Source: Pseudomonadota bacterium
GTDB lineage: Bacteria; Pseudomonadota; Alphaproteobacteria; Azospirillales; Azospirillaceae
Assembly (NCBI GenBank): GCA_023423695.1
Contig: JAFAFA010000155.1
Span: 124,001 to 188,000 of the forward strand
DNA: 64,000 bases
Direction of reading: 5' to 3'
Each line of letters begins with the position of its first letter. The first letter of the stretch is position 1. The notes beneath the pieces are model-generated. The model was not told the origin of the DNA. It saw only the letters and a list, made by a program, of their open reading frames with translations, and searched no databases. Shown here piece by piece: positions 17,518 through 26,756 of this stretch. Position numbers and translations under genes: made by a program.

Positions 17518-18294
17518 ATGTCCGAGCTCCTCACGATCCTGTGCGGCTCGCTGGTCGGCTTTTCCCTCGGCCTGATCGGGGGCGGCGGCTCGATCCTCGC
17601 CGTGCCGTTGCTGCTCTATGTCGTGGGCGTGCCGGACCCCCACGTCGCCATCGGTACCAGTGCCCTGGCAGTCGCCGCGAACGCTTTCGTCAACTTGGCC
17701 CAGCACGCCCGCGCCGGGACGGTAAAGTGGCCGTGTGCGGCTACCTTCGCCGCATCCGGCGTGGTAGGCGCGCTTGCCGGATCGAGCCTTGGCAAGTCGG
17801 TCAACGGCGAGGGGCTGCTGTTCCTGTTCGCGCTGGTGATGGTCGTGGTCGGGATCTCCATGCTTCGGGGCAGAGGGAGCGAGGGCGACCCGACAGTGCA
17901 TATCAACAAGTCAATTGCGGTGCGCCTGGTCGGCATCGGTTTCCTGACCGGAGCCGTCTCAGGCTTCTTCGGTATCGGCGGTGGTTTCCTGATCGTTCCC
18001 GGCCTCCTGCTCGGCAGTGGCATGGCTGTCATCAACGCCATCGGCTCGTCGCTGTTTTCGGTGGGAACCTTCGGTCTGACCACGGCAGCCAACTACGCGC
18101 TCTCCGGTCTGGTGGATTGGACGGTCGCCGGGCTGTTCATCGCCGGTGGCGTGGTCGGCGGCTTCGCAGGCATGAAGGCGGCGGTGAGATTGTCCACGCG
18201 TAAGGGCGTGCTGACCCAGGTCTTCGCGGGCGTGCTGTTCGCCGTGGCTGCCTACATGCTGTACCGAAACGTGGGCGCCTTTGGCCTGTTCTGA
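17518..18294 (+). CDS. TauE/SafE-family sulfite/sulfonate exporter
   Basis: This is a 258-residue protein with eight predicted helices and the repeated TauE/SafE motifs GLIGGGGSILAVPLLLY near the start and FFGIGGGFLIVPGLLL in the middle. It is the last gene of the bigR operon, 25 bases after the YeeE subunit. TauE in this setting is thought to export the sulfite produced when persulfide is oxidised, which fits a Blh partner. Confidence 0.9.
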   Translation: MSELLTILCGSLVGFSLGLIGGGGSILAVPLLLYVVGVPDPHVAIGTSALAVAANAFVNLAQHARAGTVKWPCAATFAASGVVGALAGSSLGKSVNGEGLLFLFALVMVVVGISMLRGRGSEGDPTVHINKSIAVRLVGIGFLTGAVSGFFGIGGGFLIVPGLLLGSGMAVINAIGSSLFSVGTFGLTTAANYALSGLVDWTVAGLFIAGGVVGGFAGMKAAVRLSTRKGVLTQVFAGVLFAVAAYMLYRNVGAFGLF

Positions 18295-18489
18295 GGCGGT
18301 TTCATCGGAACGGACGCCCAGGTCGGTCCGGAAGCGGAACACCGCTGCCGGGCCGATCCGGGTTAGAAAGCGATTGCGCGGCGGGTTCGCCGGTCACGAG
18401 GTCGACCAGCGTCGACATTCCCTGATGGCCCTGCCCCTCGGGGTGACGACACGGAAGTGATCAGATTGTCCGGTTCGCGAGAACGTAGA

Positions 18490-18911
18490 CGGTACCTTTT
18501 GGTTCGAGACATCCGAAGCGCTCTCGGACGCTTCGCAGATCGCCGCATACAACGCGGCCTTGCCCACCTTGATCCGTACCGCGGCCTCGCGAACCGTGAG
18601 CCCCTGAGTGATGAGCGTCTTGGCCCGGCGGAGCTTCTCCTCCGTCACCACCGGCCTCCGTCCGCCCTGACGGCCGCGGGCCACAGCGGCGTCGAGGCCG
18701 GCACGGGTCCGTTCGCGGATGAGGTCGCGCTCGAACTGCCCGAGGGCGCCGAAGATGAGCCGACCCCCAGGCGTGGTCGTCTCGATCGTCTCCGTCAGGG
18801 AGCGGGAGCCGACGCCGCCAGCCTCCAGGGCATTCACCGTCTCGATCAAATGGGGCAGCGAGCGGCCGAGACGATCCAGCTTCCAGACCACCAGGACGTC
18901 GCCTTCGCGCG
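18490..18911 (-). pseudogene. Serine recombinase (resolvase/invertase), 5' truncated
   Basis: The minus frame encodes the C-terminal two thirds of a resolvase: VVWKLDRLGRSLPHLIE, GALGQFERDLIRERT, RGRQGGRRP and a final helix-turn-helix (REAAVRIKVGKAALYAAI). The N-terminal part with the catalytic serine is missing. Upstream the same strand switches frame into a carboxylesterase start, so the element was broken by a recombination event near 18910-18935. The exact 3' end is uncertain. Confidence 0.8.
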
Positions 18912-18932
18912 CGGATTGCGGGTCGCGACCCG

Positions 18933-19166
18933 GTTGGGGGGCGGCGGGCCGAAAGCGGTGGCATCGCGGATGCCCTCCCAGGGCGCAACCGGTTTTGGAG
19001 CCTGAAAGCGGCTCGCTGCCGTGAATGGATTGGCGGCGTAAGGAACACGCTTGAATGATGCCACGCCCCCCGCACGCGTGCCCAGCAGGCGGCCGGATTG
19101 GAGGGTGACTACGGGCTGGCCGTCGGCGGCCGGTGAAGGGGTGGGGCGAAGTGTCAAAGTGATCAC
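18933..19166 (-). pseudogene. Carboxylesterase type B, N-terminal fragment
   Basis: A GTG-started frame encodes about 78 residues typical of a carboxylesterase N-terminus: VVTLQSGRLLGTRAGGV, FKRVPYAANP, RFQAPKPVAPWEGIRDATAF. The family is normally about 500 residues. The frame then runs out of phase into the resolvase fragment. The catalytic serine and histidine regions are absent, so it cannot be active. Confidence 0.75.
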
Positions 19167-19399
19167 CGAAGCATGCTGGCGCTGAATACAGCGCGGCGAG
19201 ATAGAAGGAAGGACATTGTGATCTCCCGGTCAGTGCCAAGATTTACGCCCTACGCTTGTAAACTATAGGTTGAGGGACGATTGCTGTGAGACCATGTCCG
19301 TCAAGGGGCCGATGCGGACAGCGCAGGGCGAACCGCTGATGGAAAAACACAGTCAAGTTCAGGCTGGCTTGCGGGAATGCAGGTCGGTAAAGGGTCGCG

Positions 19400-19861
19400 A
19401 TGACGACCTCCCATGATCCCCGTTACGCCGGCTACCGCTTCCCTGCCGAGGTCATTGCGACGGCGATGTGGCTGTACTTCCGTTTCCCATTGAGCTTGCG
19501 CATGGTGGAGGAAATGCTGGCGGCCCGCGGCATCACTGTGAGCCACGAGACAGTGCGGCAGTGGGACCTGAAGTTCGGTCGCGACATCGTAGATCGGTTG
19601 CGCCGCCGAGCGCCTCGCCGAGGCGATAGGTGGCACCTTGACGAAGTCGTCCTCACCATCGCCGGTAAGAAGCACGACCTGTGGCAGGCGGTCGACCGCG
19701 ACGGCTTCGTGCTTGATGTCCTTGTCCAGATCCGGCGCGATGCAAAGGCGGCCAAGCGCTTGCTCCGCAAGCTGCTGAAGAAGCAGGGTGACCATCGGAA
19801 GGCTCGCACCCAGGCGTTCCAGATCTGGGCCGCAGTGGCCGGCGCGCCGCTGTTCGCGTAA
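19400..19861 (+). pseudogene. IS6-family transposase, 3' truncated
   Basis: The frame encodes the N-terminal half of an IS6/IS26-type transposase: YRFPAEVIATAMWLYFRFPLSLRMVEEML, the HTH-like SHETVRQW, and two catalytic aspartates (WHLDEVVL and the DRDGFVLD region). Family similarity ends near 19795 (LLKKQGDHRK) before the catalytic glutamate region, and a short unrelated tail reaches a stop at 19861. Related C-terminal halves occur at 26757-27117 and 28478-28838. Confidence 0.85.
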
Positions 19862-19893
19862 TCAGCAGACCGCTGCTGTCCGCCGTGCCTTCA

Positions 19894-19968
19894 CTCTGCC
19901 CGGTCGTCGACAAATTGACGGTGCCGCAGCGAGCCCGTTAGCGCGAGCGTTGCCGCGTTCGCCTTCAA
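19894..19968 (-). pseudogene. Relic of a DUF2892 (YgaP-like) gene
   Basis: The minus strand reads ALKANAATLALTGSL then RQFVDDR, matching EANAATLALTGTL and FVDRRF in the intact gene at 2298-2762. Only about 25 codons survive, with a small deletion between the two blocks. It is a decayed paralogue stranded beside IS debris. Confidence 0.6.
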
Positions 19969-20079
19969 TGCAACCGAATGGGGATGGGCGGTGCCGATGT
20001 TCCTTGTAAGATTAGACAGGGCTAACACTACTCTGCCAATCCCATCGTCTGGGAGAGGCTTCGCGGTTGCAGGCAACCC

Positions 20080-20220
20080 CTCTCCCCTCGCGGGGGAGGG
20101 GTTGGGGTGAGGGGGCATCACGGCCGGACGGCCGGTAAAGAGGCCTGCATTGCGTGTTCGCCTGCGGCGAATACCCCTCATCCCAACCCTTCTCCCACAA
20201 GGGGAGAAGGGCCTTGCACC
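20080..20220. repeat. Two inverted palindromic intergenic repeats
   Basis: Two hairpin units face each other. The left one has CCCCTCTCCC pairing across CTCGC with GGGGGAGGGG, followed by TTGGGGTGAGGG. The right one has CCTCATCCCAACCC, then CTTCTCCC pairing with GGGGAGAAGG. Both look like the abundant short palindromic repeats of alphaproteobacterial intergenic regions. Confidence 0.65.
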
Positions 20221-20394
20221 AAAACCAGCCTCTCTTCAGGCTTGGCAGAGTGGTGCTAAAGCGTTCCTGCTTGGGCGTTGTTCCGCGCACATTGGGACCA
20301 TCGCTGCCTTCCGTTGAGCCAGCAGGCACCAAGCTCATGCCGCCCCGCCGAATGCCTGCGAGGGGCGGCATGGCCTCAAAGCCCGGCTATCGGT

Positions 20395-20883
20395 CTACAT
20401 TTGGACGTGGTGAGAGGCCGCATCCGCTGTACCGATCGGGCAAAACACTGCGTGCTTGCGCTGCCTCCACTCCCACGCGACCGCCACCGCGGTCACGGCC
20501 GCGCCGACCGCGGCCAACGGCAGCCGATAAGGCTCGAAATAGGTGAGCAGCAGGTCCGCCCCGAAGGCGAGAAGCAGGATTTTGTTGCAGGTCGGACAGG
20601 CGATGCCGAGGAACCCAAGCAGGCTGCCGAGACCAGCCCCGCGGACAGGGCAGCGCGGCCGCCGGATGGCCACGTAGACGCCAACCAGCACGGCCTGGAT
20701 CGCCAGAAGCCAGACCTCGAAGCCCTGGGTCGGCGTCATGCGGACGAACACCGGGTTTGGCCACACGGCCGTGACCGTTCCGAGGACCAGAAAGGTGCCG
20801 ACAGCCGCTGCTATGCCATGCCACGGCCGCACCGGCGTGAGACCGCCGAGGGGAGTCGAGGGGGCGATCACGTCGGCGTTCAT
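20395..20883 (-). CDS. Membrane protein with CPTC motif, coupled to a DsbA-like gene
   Basis: This is a 162-residue protein with four predicted helices. The third begins GFLGIACPTCNKILLLAF, placing a CxxC at the membrane face; RRPRCPV and VFCPIG supply two more cysteines. Its start overlaps the stop of the DsbA-like gene as ATGA. In the scs/dsbD-type operon it occupies the place where ScsD or another redox relay might be. I do not recognise a characterised family; a role in thiol redox is inferred from motif and position. Confidence 0.7.
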   Translation of the reverse strand: MNADVIAPSTPLGGLTPVRPWHGIAAAVGTFLVLGTVTAVWPNPVFVRMTPTQGFEVWLLAIQAVLVGVYVAIRRPRCPVRGAGLGSLLGFLGIACPTCNKILLLAFGADLLLTYFEPYRLPLAAVGAAVTAVAVAWEWRQRKHAVFCPIGTADAASHHVQM

Positions 20884-21563
20884 CCCTGGTCCCCGCTCTT
20901 CCGCTTCGCTCGAACCTCGGCGACGATCTCCTTCATCGCCTTCAGGTCCAGGCCGCCAGGGATCAGGTAGTCGCCAATGACGAAGGCCGGGGTGCCTTGG
21001 AGTTGGATGGCCGCCGCCTGCGCCGACACTTCCTTGAAGGCCGCGTCGATCTGCGCATCACGTTCCTTCAGGTCACGCTCGGCCCGTGTCAGGTCCAGTC
21101 CGGCTTCGCTGGCGGCCTTTCGGATCTTCTCATCGTCCAGGCGGCCGGGGATGGTCATGAAGGCATCGTGGACCTGCTCGTAGCGGTCCTGCCAACGCGC
21201 GGCGAGAGCGAGCTTGGCGGCGTAGATCGAGGAGGCCCCGAACACCGGCCAGTGCTTGTGGATGATCCGCACGCCCTTGTCTTCGGCGGCAAGTTGTTTG
21301 ACGGCCGGATGGATCCGACGGCAGACCGGGCACTGATAGTCGAAATACTCGATCAGAGTGACGTCGCCCTCGGGGTTGCCGGCCACCACAACGCTCGGCC
21401 CGCGCGCCAGTGCTTCAGGGCCAAGTTCGGCGACCATGGGCGGGACCGCCGTTGCTTCGGCGGAGGTTGGCGCCACGAAGGAGGACACTGCGACGGCACC
21501 GGCGCCCACGGCAACGGTTGAAGCCAGCAGGGCTGCGAAGATCTTGGTCGGGTTTGAAGCCAT
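20880..21563 (-). CDS. DsbA-family periplasmic thiol oxidoreductase (ScsC-like)
   Basis: This is a 227-residue exported protein with a signal anchor (IFAALLASTVAVGAGAV), a thioredoxin fold with active site CPVC in FDYQCPVCRRIHP, a helical insertion and the cis-Pro loop QGTPAFVIGDYLIPGG. The ATG at 21563 is used; an upstream in-frame start is only TTG. It lies downstream of the ScsB-like electron hub, which would keep it reduced, so it probably acts as a disulfide isomerase or reductase as ScsC does. Confidence 0.86.
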   Translation of the reverse strand: MASNPTKIFAALLASTVAVGAGAVAVSSFVAPTSAEATAVPPMVAELGPEALARGPSVVVAGNPEGDVTLIEYFDYQCPVCRRIHPAVKQLAAEDKGVRIIHKHWPVFGASSIYAAKLALAARWQDRYEQVHDAFMTIPGRLDDEKIRKAASEAGLDLTRAERDLKERDAQIDAAFKEVSAQAAAIQLQGTPAFVIGDYLIPGGLDLKAMKEIVAEVRAKRKSGDQG

Positions 21564-21681
21564 GATGGGATGATTCTCCGTGTTCGGGATGTGGGGAATG
21601 TCTCGGGTGTTCAAGGAAAGGCTGTCGGATGACGCGCGGGGGGAGAGGCCGCTTGACCGCTCCCGTCACCGATGGGCCCGC

Positions 21682-23784
21682 TTACCCGGACGACCGGGCC
21701 TTGCGGAGGGCGTCGAGGACGGCGTCCTCGGACAGCACCTCGGGCAGGACGACGCCATGCGGCGCGCCGGGGCCGTAGACCACGTTGAAGGGAATGCCGT
21801 AACGCCCGTGCTGCGCGAGGTAGGTCATGATGGCGGCGTCCGGGCTGGTCATGTCGGCCTTCATCGCCACGATGCCATCGGCCGACAGGGCGCCTGCCAC
21901 CGGCTCGCGCTCGACCACCATCTTCTTGTTGACGATGCAGGTGACGCACCAGTCGGCGGTCACGTCGACGAAGACGGTCTGGCCCTGGGCGACCAGTTTG
22001 CCGATTTCGGCCTGGTCGAACCGCCGCCACTGGGCCGATGCCGCCGCGGCGTCCGCCGCCGCCATTGCGTGGTGCCCGAGAAAGGCCGGTATCGCCAGAG
22101 TCCCGGCGAGCGCCGCCACCGCGACCGGCATGGCCGCAAGGCGCAGGTTCCGACCGCCGCGCATGGCCAGCGTCATCGCCGCAATGGCGACGGCGGCGGC
22201 CGCCGCGATGCTCCCGGCCACGGTGACCGAGGTCTGGGCGGCGAGGACCGTGAGAAGCCAGACCGCGGTCCCGGCCAAAGCCAGGGCGAGCAGGTGGCGG
22301 AGGGCTCCCATCCATCGCCCCGGCCGCGGCAGCAGCCGGACCGCACTGGGAAAGGCCGCGACGAGCAGATAGGGGCTGGCGAGCCCGACCCCGAGCGCAC
22401 CGAACACGGCCAGGATCTCGAGCGGACCACGCGCCAGGGCGAAGCCGACGGCGGTGCCGAGGAAGGGCGCCGAACAGGGGGTCGCCAGCAGGGTGGCGAA
22501 GGCGCCCATGGCGACGTGCCCGGCCAACCCGTTGCCGCCGATGCCGCCCAGCATTGTCATGACCGATGAGGGAAGCCGGACCTCGAAGGCACCCGCCATG
22601 CTGGCGGTGAAGGCGAGCAGGATGATGACCATGGCGGCGATGAAGACGGGCTGCTGGAACTGCATGCCCCAGCCGACCACCCCGCCCGCTGCCTTGAAGG
22701 CGGCCAGGGTGCCCGCGAGGACGAGCATGGCGGTGATGGCGCCTGCCGCAGTCGCCAGGAAGCCCAACCGCACCCGGCGACGCTCCTGCCCCTGCTGCCG
22801 GATGACCGACATCAGCTTGAGGGAAAGCACCGGCAGCACGCAGGGCATCAGGTTGAGCACGAGGCCGCCCAGGAGGGCCACCGCCAGGAACGGGAGGAGA
22901 TCGGCCATGCGGCTGGCGACCGCGGGCGCCTCGGCCGAGACGGAGACGGGCGCCTCGACGGCGCGCCCGCCGTCGACGACCGTCACGGTGAGCGACTTGC
23001 CCGGCAAGGTGACGGGGTCGGGACCCGCCGCGATCGGCAAGGTCAGAACCGCCGCTTGCCCACCATCCTCGAACGCCACATCGGGCTTGCCGAACGCCCA
23101 ATCGCCGCCCTCGATGAAGGCGTCCAGTTCCGTCAATGGCGCCATGAGCGATGTCACGCGGACGGCGAGCGTCTTCTGCGCGGCGTCGGCCCAGACCCGT
23201 TCGACAGCCATGCCCGAGGCGCTTCCGTCTCCGGGGACGCGGGCATCGAACCGGGCGATCAGATTGCCGGCATCCGCATCGGGCGCCGCCGCACCGGCGG
23301 GAAGGTCCAACCGGAGGTGATGTGCGGCCGGGACGCAGATGTCGCTGCACACCAGCAAGTCGACCTTGCCGCGCAGCGAGATTGGCTCGCCCGGCCGTTC
23401 GGGCTTCACCTCGATGGGGAGAACGATCTCGCCCTTGTAGCCGAGGGTTTCGATGCCGAGGGTGGAGAAGCGGTGCGGCGCGGGCCAGCGCACCGCGACC
23501 GAAGCGACATTCGTCGACCCGGTCCAGTCCATCTGGGGCGGAATGCCGGCATCCCCGGGGCTGCGCCAGTAGGTCTTCCACCCATCCTCCAGGAGGATGC
23601 GCAATCCGGCGGGAACCGTCTCCAAATCCCCCGTCGCGTTCACCGGGGAGAGGATCTGCGTGTGCGATGCTTGGCTTGCCGACATCGGTCCAACGGCTGC
23701 GTCGGCTGAGGCCGGCGCCAGCATGGCGATGAGGGTCGCCGCGATCGGCGCCAGCACATGGCGCCGCATCAGGAGGGAGAGCAT
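21682..23784 (-). CDS. scsB: ScsB/DsbD-type thiol:disulfide interchange protein
   Basis: About 700 residues: signal peptide, an N-terminal DsbD-alpha-like periplasmic domain (roughly 40-290, including VCSDICVPAAHHL), an eight-helix DsbD membrane core (LNLMPCVLPVLSLKLM and TPCSAPFLGTAVG carry the membrane cysteines), and a C-terminal thioredoxin domain with WCVTC. It moves electrons from cytoplasmic thioredoxin to periplasmic proteins, here probably the adjacent DsbA-like protein. The ATG at 23784 is preferred over an upstream in-frame start; another ATG lies five codons further in. Confidence 0.9.
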   Translation of the reverse strand: MLSLLMRRHVLAPIAATLIAMLAPASADAAVGPMSASQASHTQILSPVNATGDLETVPAGLRILLEDGWKTYWRSPGDAGIPPQMDWTGSTNVASVAVRWPAPHRFSTLGIETLGYKGEIVLPIEVKPERPGEPISLRGKVDLLVCSDICVPAAHHLRLDLPAGAAAPDADAGNLIARFDARVPGDGSASGMAVERVWADAAQKTLAVRVTSLMAPLTELDAFIEGGDWAFGKPDVAFEDGGQAAVLTLPIAAGPDPVTLPGKSLTVTVVDGGRAVEAPVSVSAEAPAVASRMADLLPFLAVALLGGLVLNLMPCVLPVLSLKLMSVIRQQGQERRRVRLGFLATAAGAITAMLVLAGTLAAFKAAGGVVGWGMQFQQPVFIAAMVIILLAFTASMAGAFEVRLPSSVMTMLGGIGGNGLAGHVAMGAFATLLATPCSAPFLGTAVGFALARGPLEILAVFGALGVGLASPYLLVAAFPSAVRLLPRPGRWMGALRHLLALALAGTAVWLLTVLAAQTSVTVAGSIAAAAAVAIAAMTLAMRGGRNLRLAAMPVAVAALAGTLAIPAFLGHHAMAAADAAAASAQWRRFDQAEIGKLVAQGQTVFVDVTADWCVTCIVNKKMVVEREPVAGALSADGIVAMKADMTSPDAAIMTYLAQHGRYGIPFNVVYGPGAPHGVVLPEVLSEDAVLDALRKARSSG

Positions 23785-23913
23785 GTCATTGTCCGTGAGC
23801 AGGGTCGAGCCAACGGGCACCGCGCCCTGCGGGCGGCGGTGTCCGGCGATCCGGTCACGAAAGGCAATGGCGAGACAGGCAATGCCCGTTCGCGCGGAAG
23901 GCTCCGTGACCGC

Positions 23914-24324
23914 TCAGGCGGACGGACGCGGGGGAGGCAGGTCCGGGATGGTGGAGATGCCGCGCGAGGGGTCGTCGGTCACGAAAGCATGAGAGCCATC
24001 ATCCATGGATAGCGGAGGAATGGCGAATGCGGCCGTCGGCAGGCCTCCGCAGACCGTGATGCATTGAACCGTGGAACACCGCGCCAGACCGGGCGCGTTC
24101 CCGTTGCGGCCGCAGGGCCGCTCGGCGTCGCGGGCGGTGGACACGAACTCCTGCACGCTGCCTTGCCGCTGGTCTACCACCGCGCTGACCGCATCGGACG
24201 ACTGGGCGAAGGCCGCACCGGGCAACACCTTGACGGTGCCCGAACCGGCGACGGCAACCAGCGCGGCCAGCATGAGCAGGCCCGCCACCAGTCTCCGAAC
24301 CATGGTCGCCGTGCGATCCAACAC
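23914..24324 (-). CDS. Uncharacterised exported protein heading the scsB operon
   Basis: About 136 residues with a signal peptide (LVAGLLMLAALVAVAGSG, cleavage near AFAQS) and a cysteine-containing middle (ERPCGR, ARCSTVQCITVCGG), then a proline-rich tail. No known domain is recognised. It precedes scsB on the same strand, so it may be a thiol substrate or a metal-stress protein analogous in position to ScsA. The first codon is GTG; an ATG seven codons in is equally plausible. Confidence 0.55.
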   Translation of the reverse strand: MLDRTATMVRRLVAGLLMLAALVAVAGSGTVKVLPGAAFAQSSDAVSAVVDQRQGSVQEFVSTARDAERPCGRNGNAPGLARCSTVQCITVCGGLPTAAFAIPPLSMDDGSHAFVTDDPSRGISTIPDLPPPRPSA

Positions 24325-24545
24325 CGTCTCCCTGTTACGCTTCGTCGAGGGTAACCGCGTTATGGCCGTGGCGGCAACCCAACCCTGCTCGACCGTCCGC
24401 GAGCGGTGGCGGGATGCCGCGTCAGTCCTGTCGCCAGTGCCGCATCACCCATGGAAGCACTCTGGCCGCTGCCTGTTCGGATCGCAAGCAAATCCATTAG
24501 ACATTAGGAAACTACGGTCAATTGTTTACGCCCGGCATCGCTGGC

Positions 24546-25671
24546 GCGCGGGGCCGTTGTTGGAGCGAGGCGGTGATTGCGAGTGGTGGGGCGGCATCGT
24601 AGGAGAAGCGCCGTCGACCTCTCTACGTTCCGATCCGACCAATGTCGTTCAAAGCTAACGCCGCTTGTCGCCACCACATCCCCAAGCAGCGGTACCGGGT
24701 TCGCAACTGGAAAGGGTATGATGCCGCGCGGCGGGCGCGTGGCAGCCTGACCGTTTGGTTCAGCGACGAGGCCGTGGAAGGCTGGCGCGCCGAGACCCGA
24801 TCCACACCGGGCGGGCAGCGCACCTACTCCGACCTGGCGAACCTCACAGCGTTGATGCTGCGCGCGGTGTACCGCTTGGCCCTGCGGCAAACCGTGGGTC
24901 TGGTCGCCTCCCTCCTCCAGTTACTCGAGCTCGATCTGGCGGTGCCGGATCATTCCACGCTCAGCCGCCGGGCCAAGACCGTCACTGTCCCGGCCCCGCC
25001 GGCAAAAGCCAACGAACCGGTGCGTCTGCTGGTCGACAGCACCGGCGTGAAGCTGTGCGGCCCCGGCGACTGGCTGGTCGAGAAGCACGGTACGCGCCGG
25101 CGCTGCGCCTGGCGGAAGCTGCACATCGGACTGGATGCCGCCTCCGGGCGAATCCTCACGGCGTCGCTGACCGACCATGACGTGGATGCCGCCTCGCAAG
25201 TCGGCCCACTGCTGGACCAGGGCGCCGAGCCACTCCATGCCGTCATCGCCGACGGCGCTTACGACCAGAGCGGCGTCTGCGAGGCGGTGAACAAGCGGCA
25301 CCCCGGGTCGGCCGTGGTCGTGCCGCCGCGCTCCACGGCGGTGCCGAGCGATACCGCGCAAACCGAACCGACACCGCGGGATCAGCATCTGCAGGCCATC
25401 GTCGAAGCTGGTCGCAGGGCGTGGCAGGCAACATCCGGCTACAATTTGCGCGCGCTCGTGGAAGCCTTCTTCAGCCGCTACAAACACGTGATCGGGGATG
25501 GTCTGCGCTTCCACACCGACGACCGGCAGCATACCGAGATTGGCGTCGCCGTCCTGGTCCTGAACCGCATGCTTGACCTTGGGCGCCCGGAGTCCGTCCG
25601 CGTCGCGTAATCAACAGCATCGGCCACGCCGTCAGAAGCTCCACCGCCTCGATGCAACAACGTCTCTGCGC
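24546..25671 (+). mobile_element. Complete IS5-family insertion sequence
   Basis: A full transposase gene is flanked by imperfect terminal inverted repeats of about 30 bases. The conserved core is GCCGTTGTTGGAGCGAGG, continuing GCGGTG, at 24553-24575. It matches the complement of 25642-25664 at 20 of 23 positions, and weaker matching extends outwards to about 24546 and 25671. No convincing target duplication is visible, so the outer edges are approximate. Confidence 0.85.
24642..25610 (+). CDS. IS5-family DDE transposase
   Basis: This is a 322-residue transposase resembling the IS903-like group of IS5: KQRYRVRNWKGYDAARR at the start, a DDE core with LLVDSTGVKL, HAVIADGAYD and the glutamate in LVEAFFSRYKHVIG. 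No stop or frameshift interrupts it, so the element may still be active. It lies inside matched inverted repeats. Confidence 0.9.
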   Translation: MSFKANAACRHHIPKQRYRVRNWKGYDAARRARGSLTVWFSDEAVEGWRAETRSTPGGQRTYSDLANLTALMLRAVYRLALRQTVGLVASLLQLLELDLAVPDHSTLSRRAKTVTVPAPPAKANEPVRLLVDSTGVKLCGPGDWLVEKHGTRRRCAWRKLHIGLDAASGRILTASLTDHDVDAASQVGPLLDQGAEPLHAVIADGAYDQSGVCEAVNKRHPGSAVVVPPRSTAVPSDTAQTEPTPRDQHLQAIVEAGRRAWQATSGYNLRALVEAFFSRYKHVIGDGLRFHTDDRQHTEIGVAVLVLNRMLDLGRPESVRVA

Positions 25672-25918
25672 ATCCCCGTGACCTCGCCTGACCACCACAA
25701 GGCAAGCGAGTCACAACTGTGCCGCGCTGGGAAGGGAGTTTTTCAGCAGCCTGCATCACCGTGTCACCTCAGCATCCGAGAGGGCTGGGTGTTATCCGAT
25801 CTCCGCAAGCCGGCGAACTCTGCAACGGAACCATGCTTGTTGCGTACATCCATTGCGCCCGGTCCGTTGTTTCCTGTTCAAAGCATGCATTCACAACAGC
25901 CAACCATCAGGAGCAGCC

Positions 25919-26356
25919 ATGGCCATTTCCGAAGGGCGGACAAAGACGGTGCAGCGTCGCGGATTTCTGGCGGCCGTTGCCGTCCTGACGGGGTCGTGCG
26001 CCAACCCACAGGCGGAGCTGGCGTTGCGCGCGCCAACGGCCATGGTTGGCATGAGCAAGGGGGATCTCTTGGCGTGCGCCGGCGTACCGGAACGCATGGC
26101 CGCCGCCGGGGACGCCGAGTTCATGATCTACACCCGGCAACAGACCCTCATCGACCGCGACGTCGATTGGGAACCCAATCCATGGCTGGGACCGCGGGGA
26201 CCGCTCCTCTGGGAGCCCGACGTTACGACCTATGTTCGGACCTATCGGTGCGAGGCCTCGGTCGTGCTTCGTGAGGACCGCATCGTCGAGGTCCGCTACA
26301 ACCAGAACCGCGACGCCACCCTCTGTTACCAGATCGTCGGCAACTGCGTGCGGTAA
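25919..26356 (+). CDS. Uncharacterised lipoprotein
   Basis: This is a 145-residue protein starting MAISEGRTKTVQRRGF, with a hydrophobic segment and lipobox-like LTGSC. The mature part has MSKGDLLACAGVP near its start, reminiscent of small SmpA/BamE-like lipoproteins, and YRCEASVVLREDRIVEVRYN. The ATG at 25919 is chosen so that the lipobox sits near residue 27. It stands alone between mobile elements; function unknown. Confidence 0.7.
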   Translation: MAISEGRTKTVQRRGFLAAVAVLTGSCANPQAELALRAPTAMVGMSKGDLLACAGVPERMAAAGDAEFMIYTRQQTLIDRDVDWEPNPWLGPRGPLLWEPDVTTYVRTYRCEASVVLREDRIVEVRYNQNRDATLCYQIVGNCVR

Positions 26357-26554
26357 ACGCGCAAAATCAGCGGTGTCGAATTGGACCGCGCTTTATCCGG
26401 CCAAGCCAGAGGTTATTTCCGTCCGCCGACGGTTGTCCATGCGCACGTCACTCAACACTCAGCACGCCAAGACGCCTGACAGCAAGTAGGTTTTCAGCAT
26501 TTCCCTGTGACGATGCCACCTGGGCATTGTTCTGGCATGAGGAGAGGAGGCACC

Positions 26555-26722
26555 ATGAAGTCTCACCAACCCGCACCCAGGACCTTGTCACCATACGCCC
26601 GCCCTGATGGGGCCTGCCTTGGCCGCCATCCGGAGGAGGACGATGATGAGCCTGTCCCCGCCGCACCAGCGGACCCCGAGAACGCTGCCGTCCAGCCTGC
26701 CGAGCCAATGAACCCGGCTTGA
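26555..26722 (+). CDS. Small acidic, proline-rich ORF
   Basis: Fifty-five codons start MKSHQPAPRTLSPY behind a strong ribosome site (GAGGAGGCACC). The middle is acidic (HPEEDDDEPVPAAPADPE). No domain is recognised. The good ribosome site is the main argument; the composition could equally be chance in high-GC DNA. Confidence 0.4.
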   Translation: MKSHQPAPRTLSPYARPDGACLGRHPEEDDDEPVPAAPADPENAAVQPAEPMNPA

Positions 26723-26756
26723 CCTAAAGCGGGACTTCTGCGCAGGGGTTGGAGGG

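Larger units (their letters stand above)
19862..20394. other. Gene-free stretch with relics and palindromes
   Basis: About 530 bases contain a DUF2892 relic (19894-19968), two G/C-rich palindromic intergenic repeats (20080-20220) and no supportable gene. Open frames here are low-complexity shadows of the repeats. Confidence 0.55.

Noticed and set aside
24530..25690. Target-site duplication of the IS5-type element
   Set aside because: Bases flanking the terminal repeats do not match over 4 or 9 positions, so no duplication is reported.
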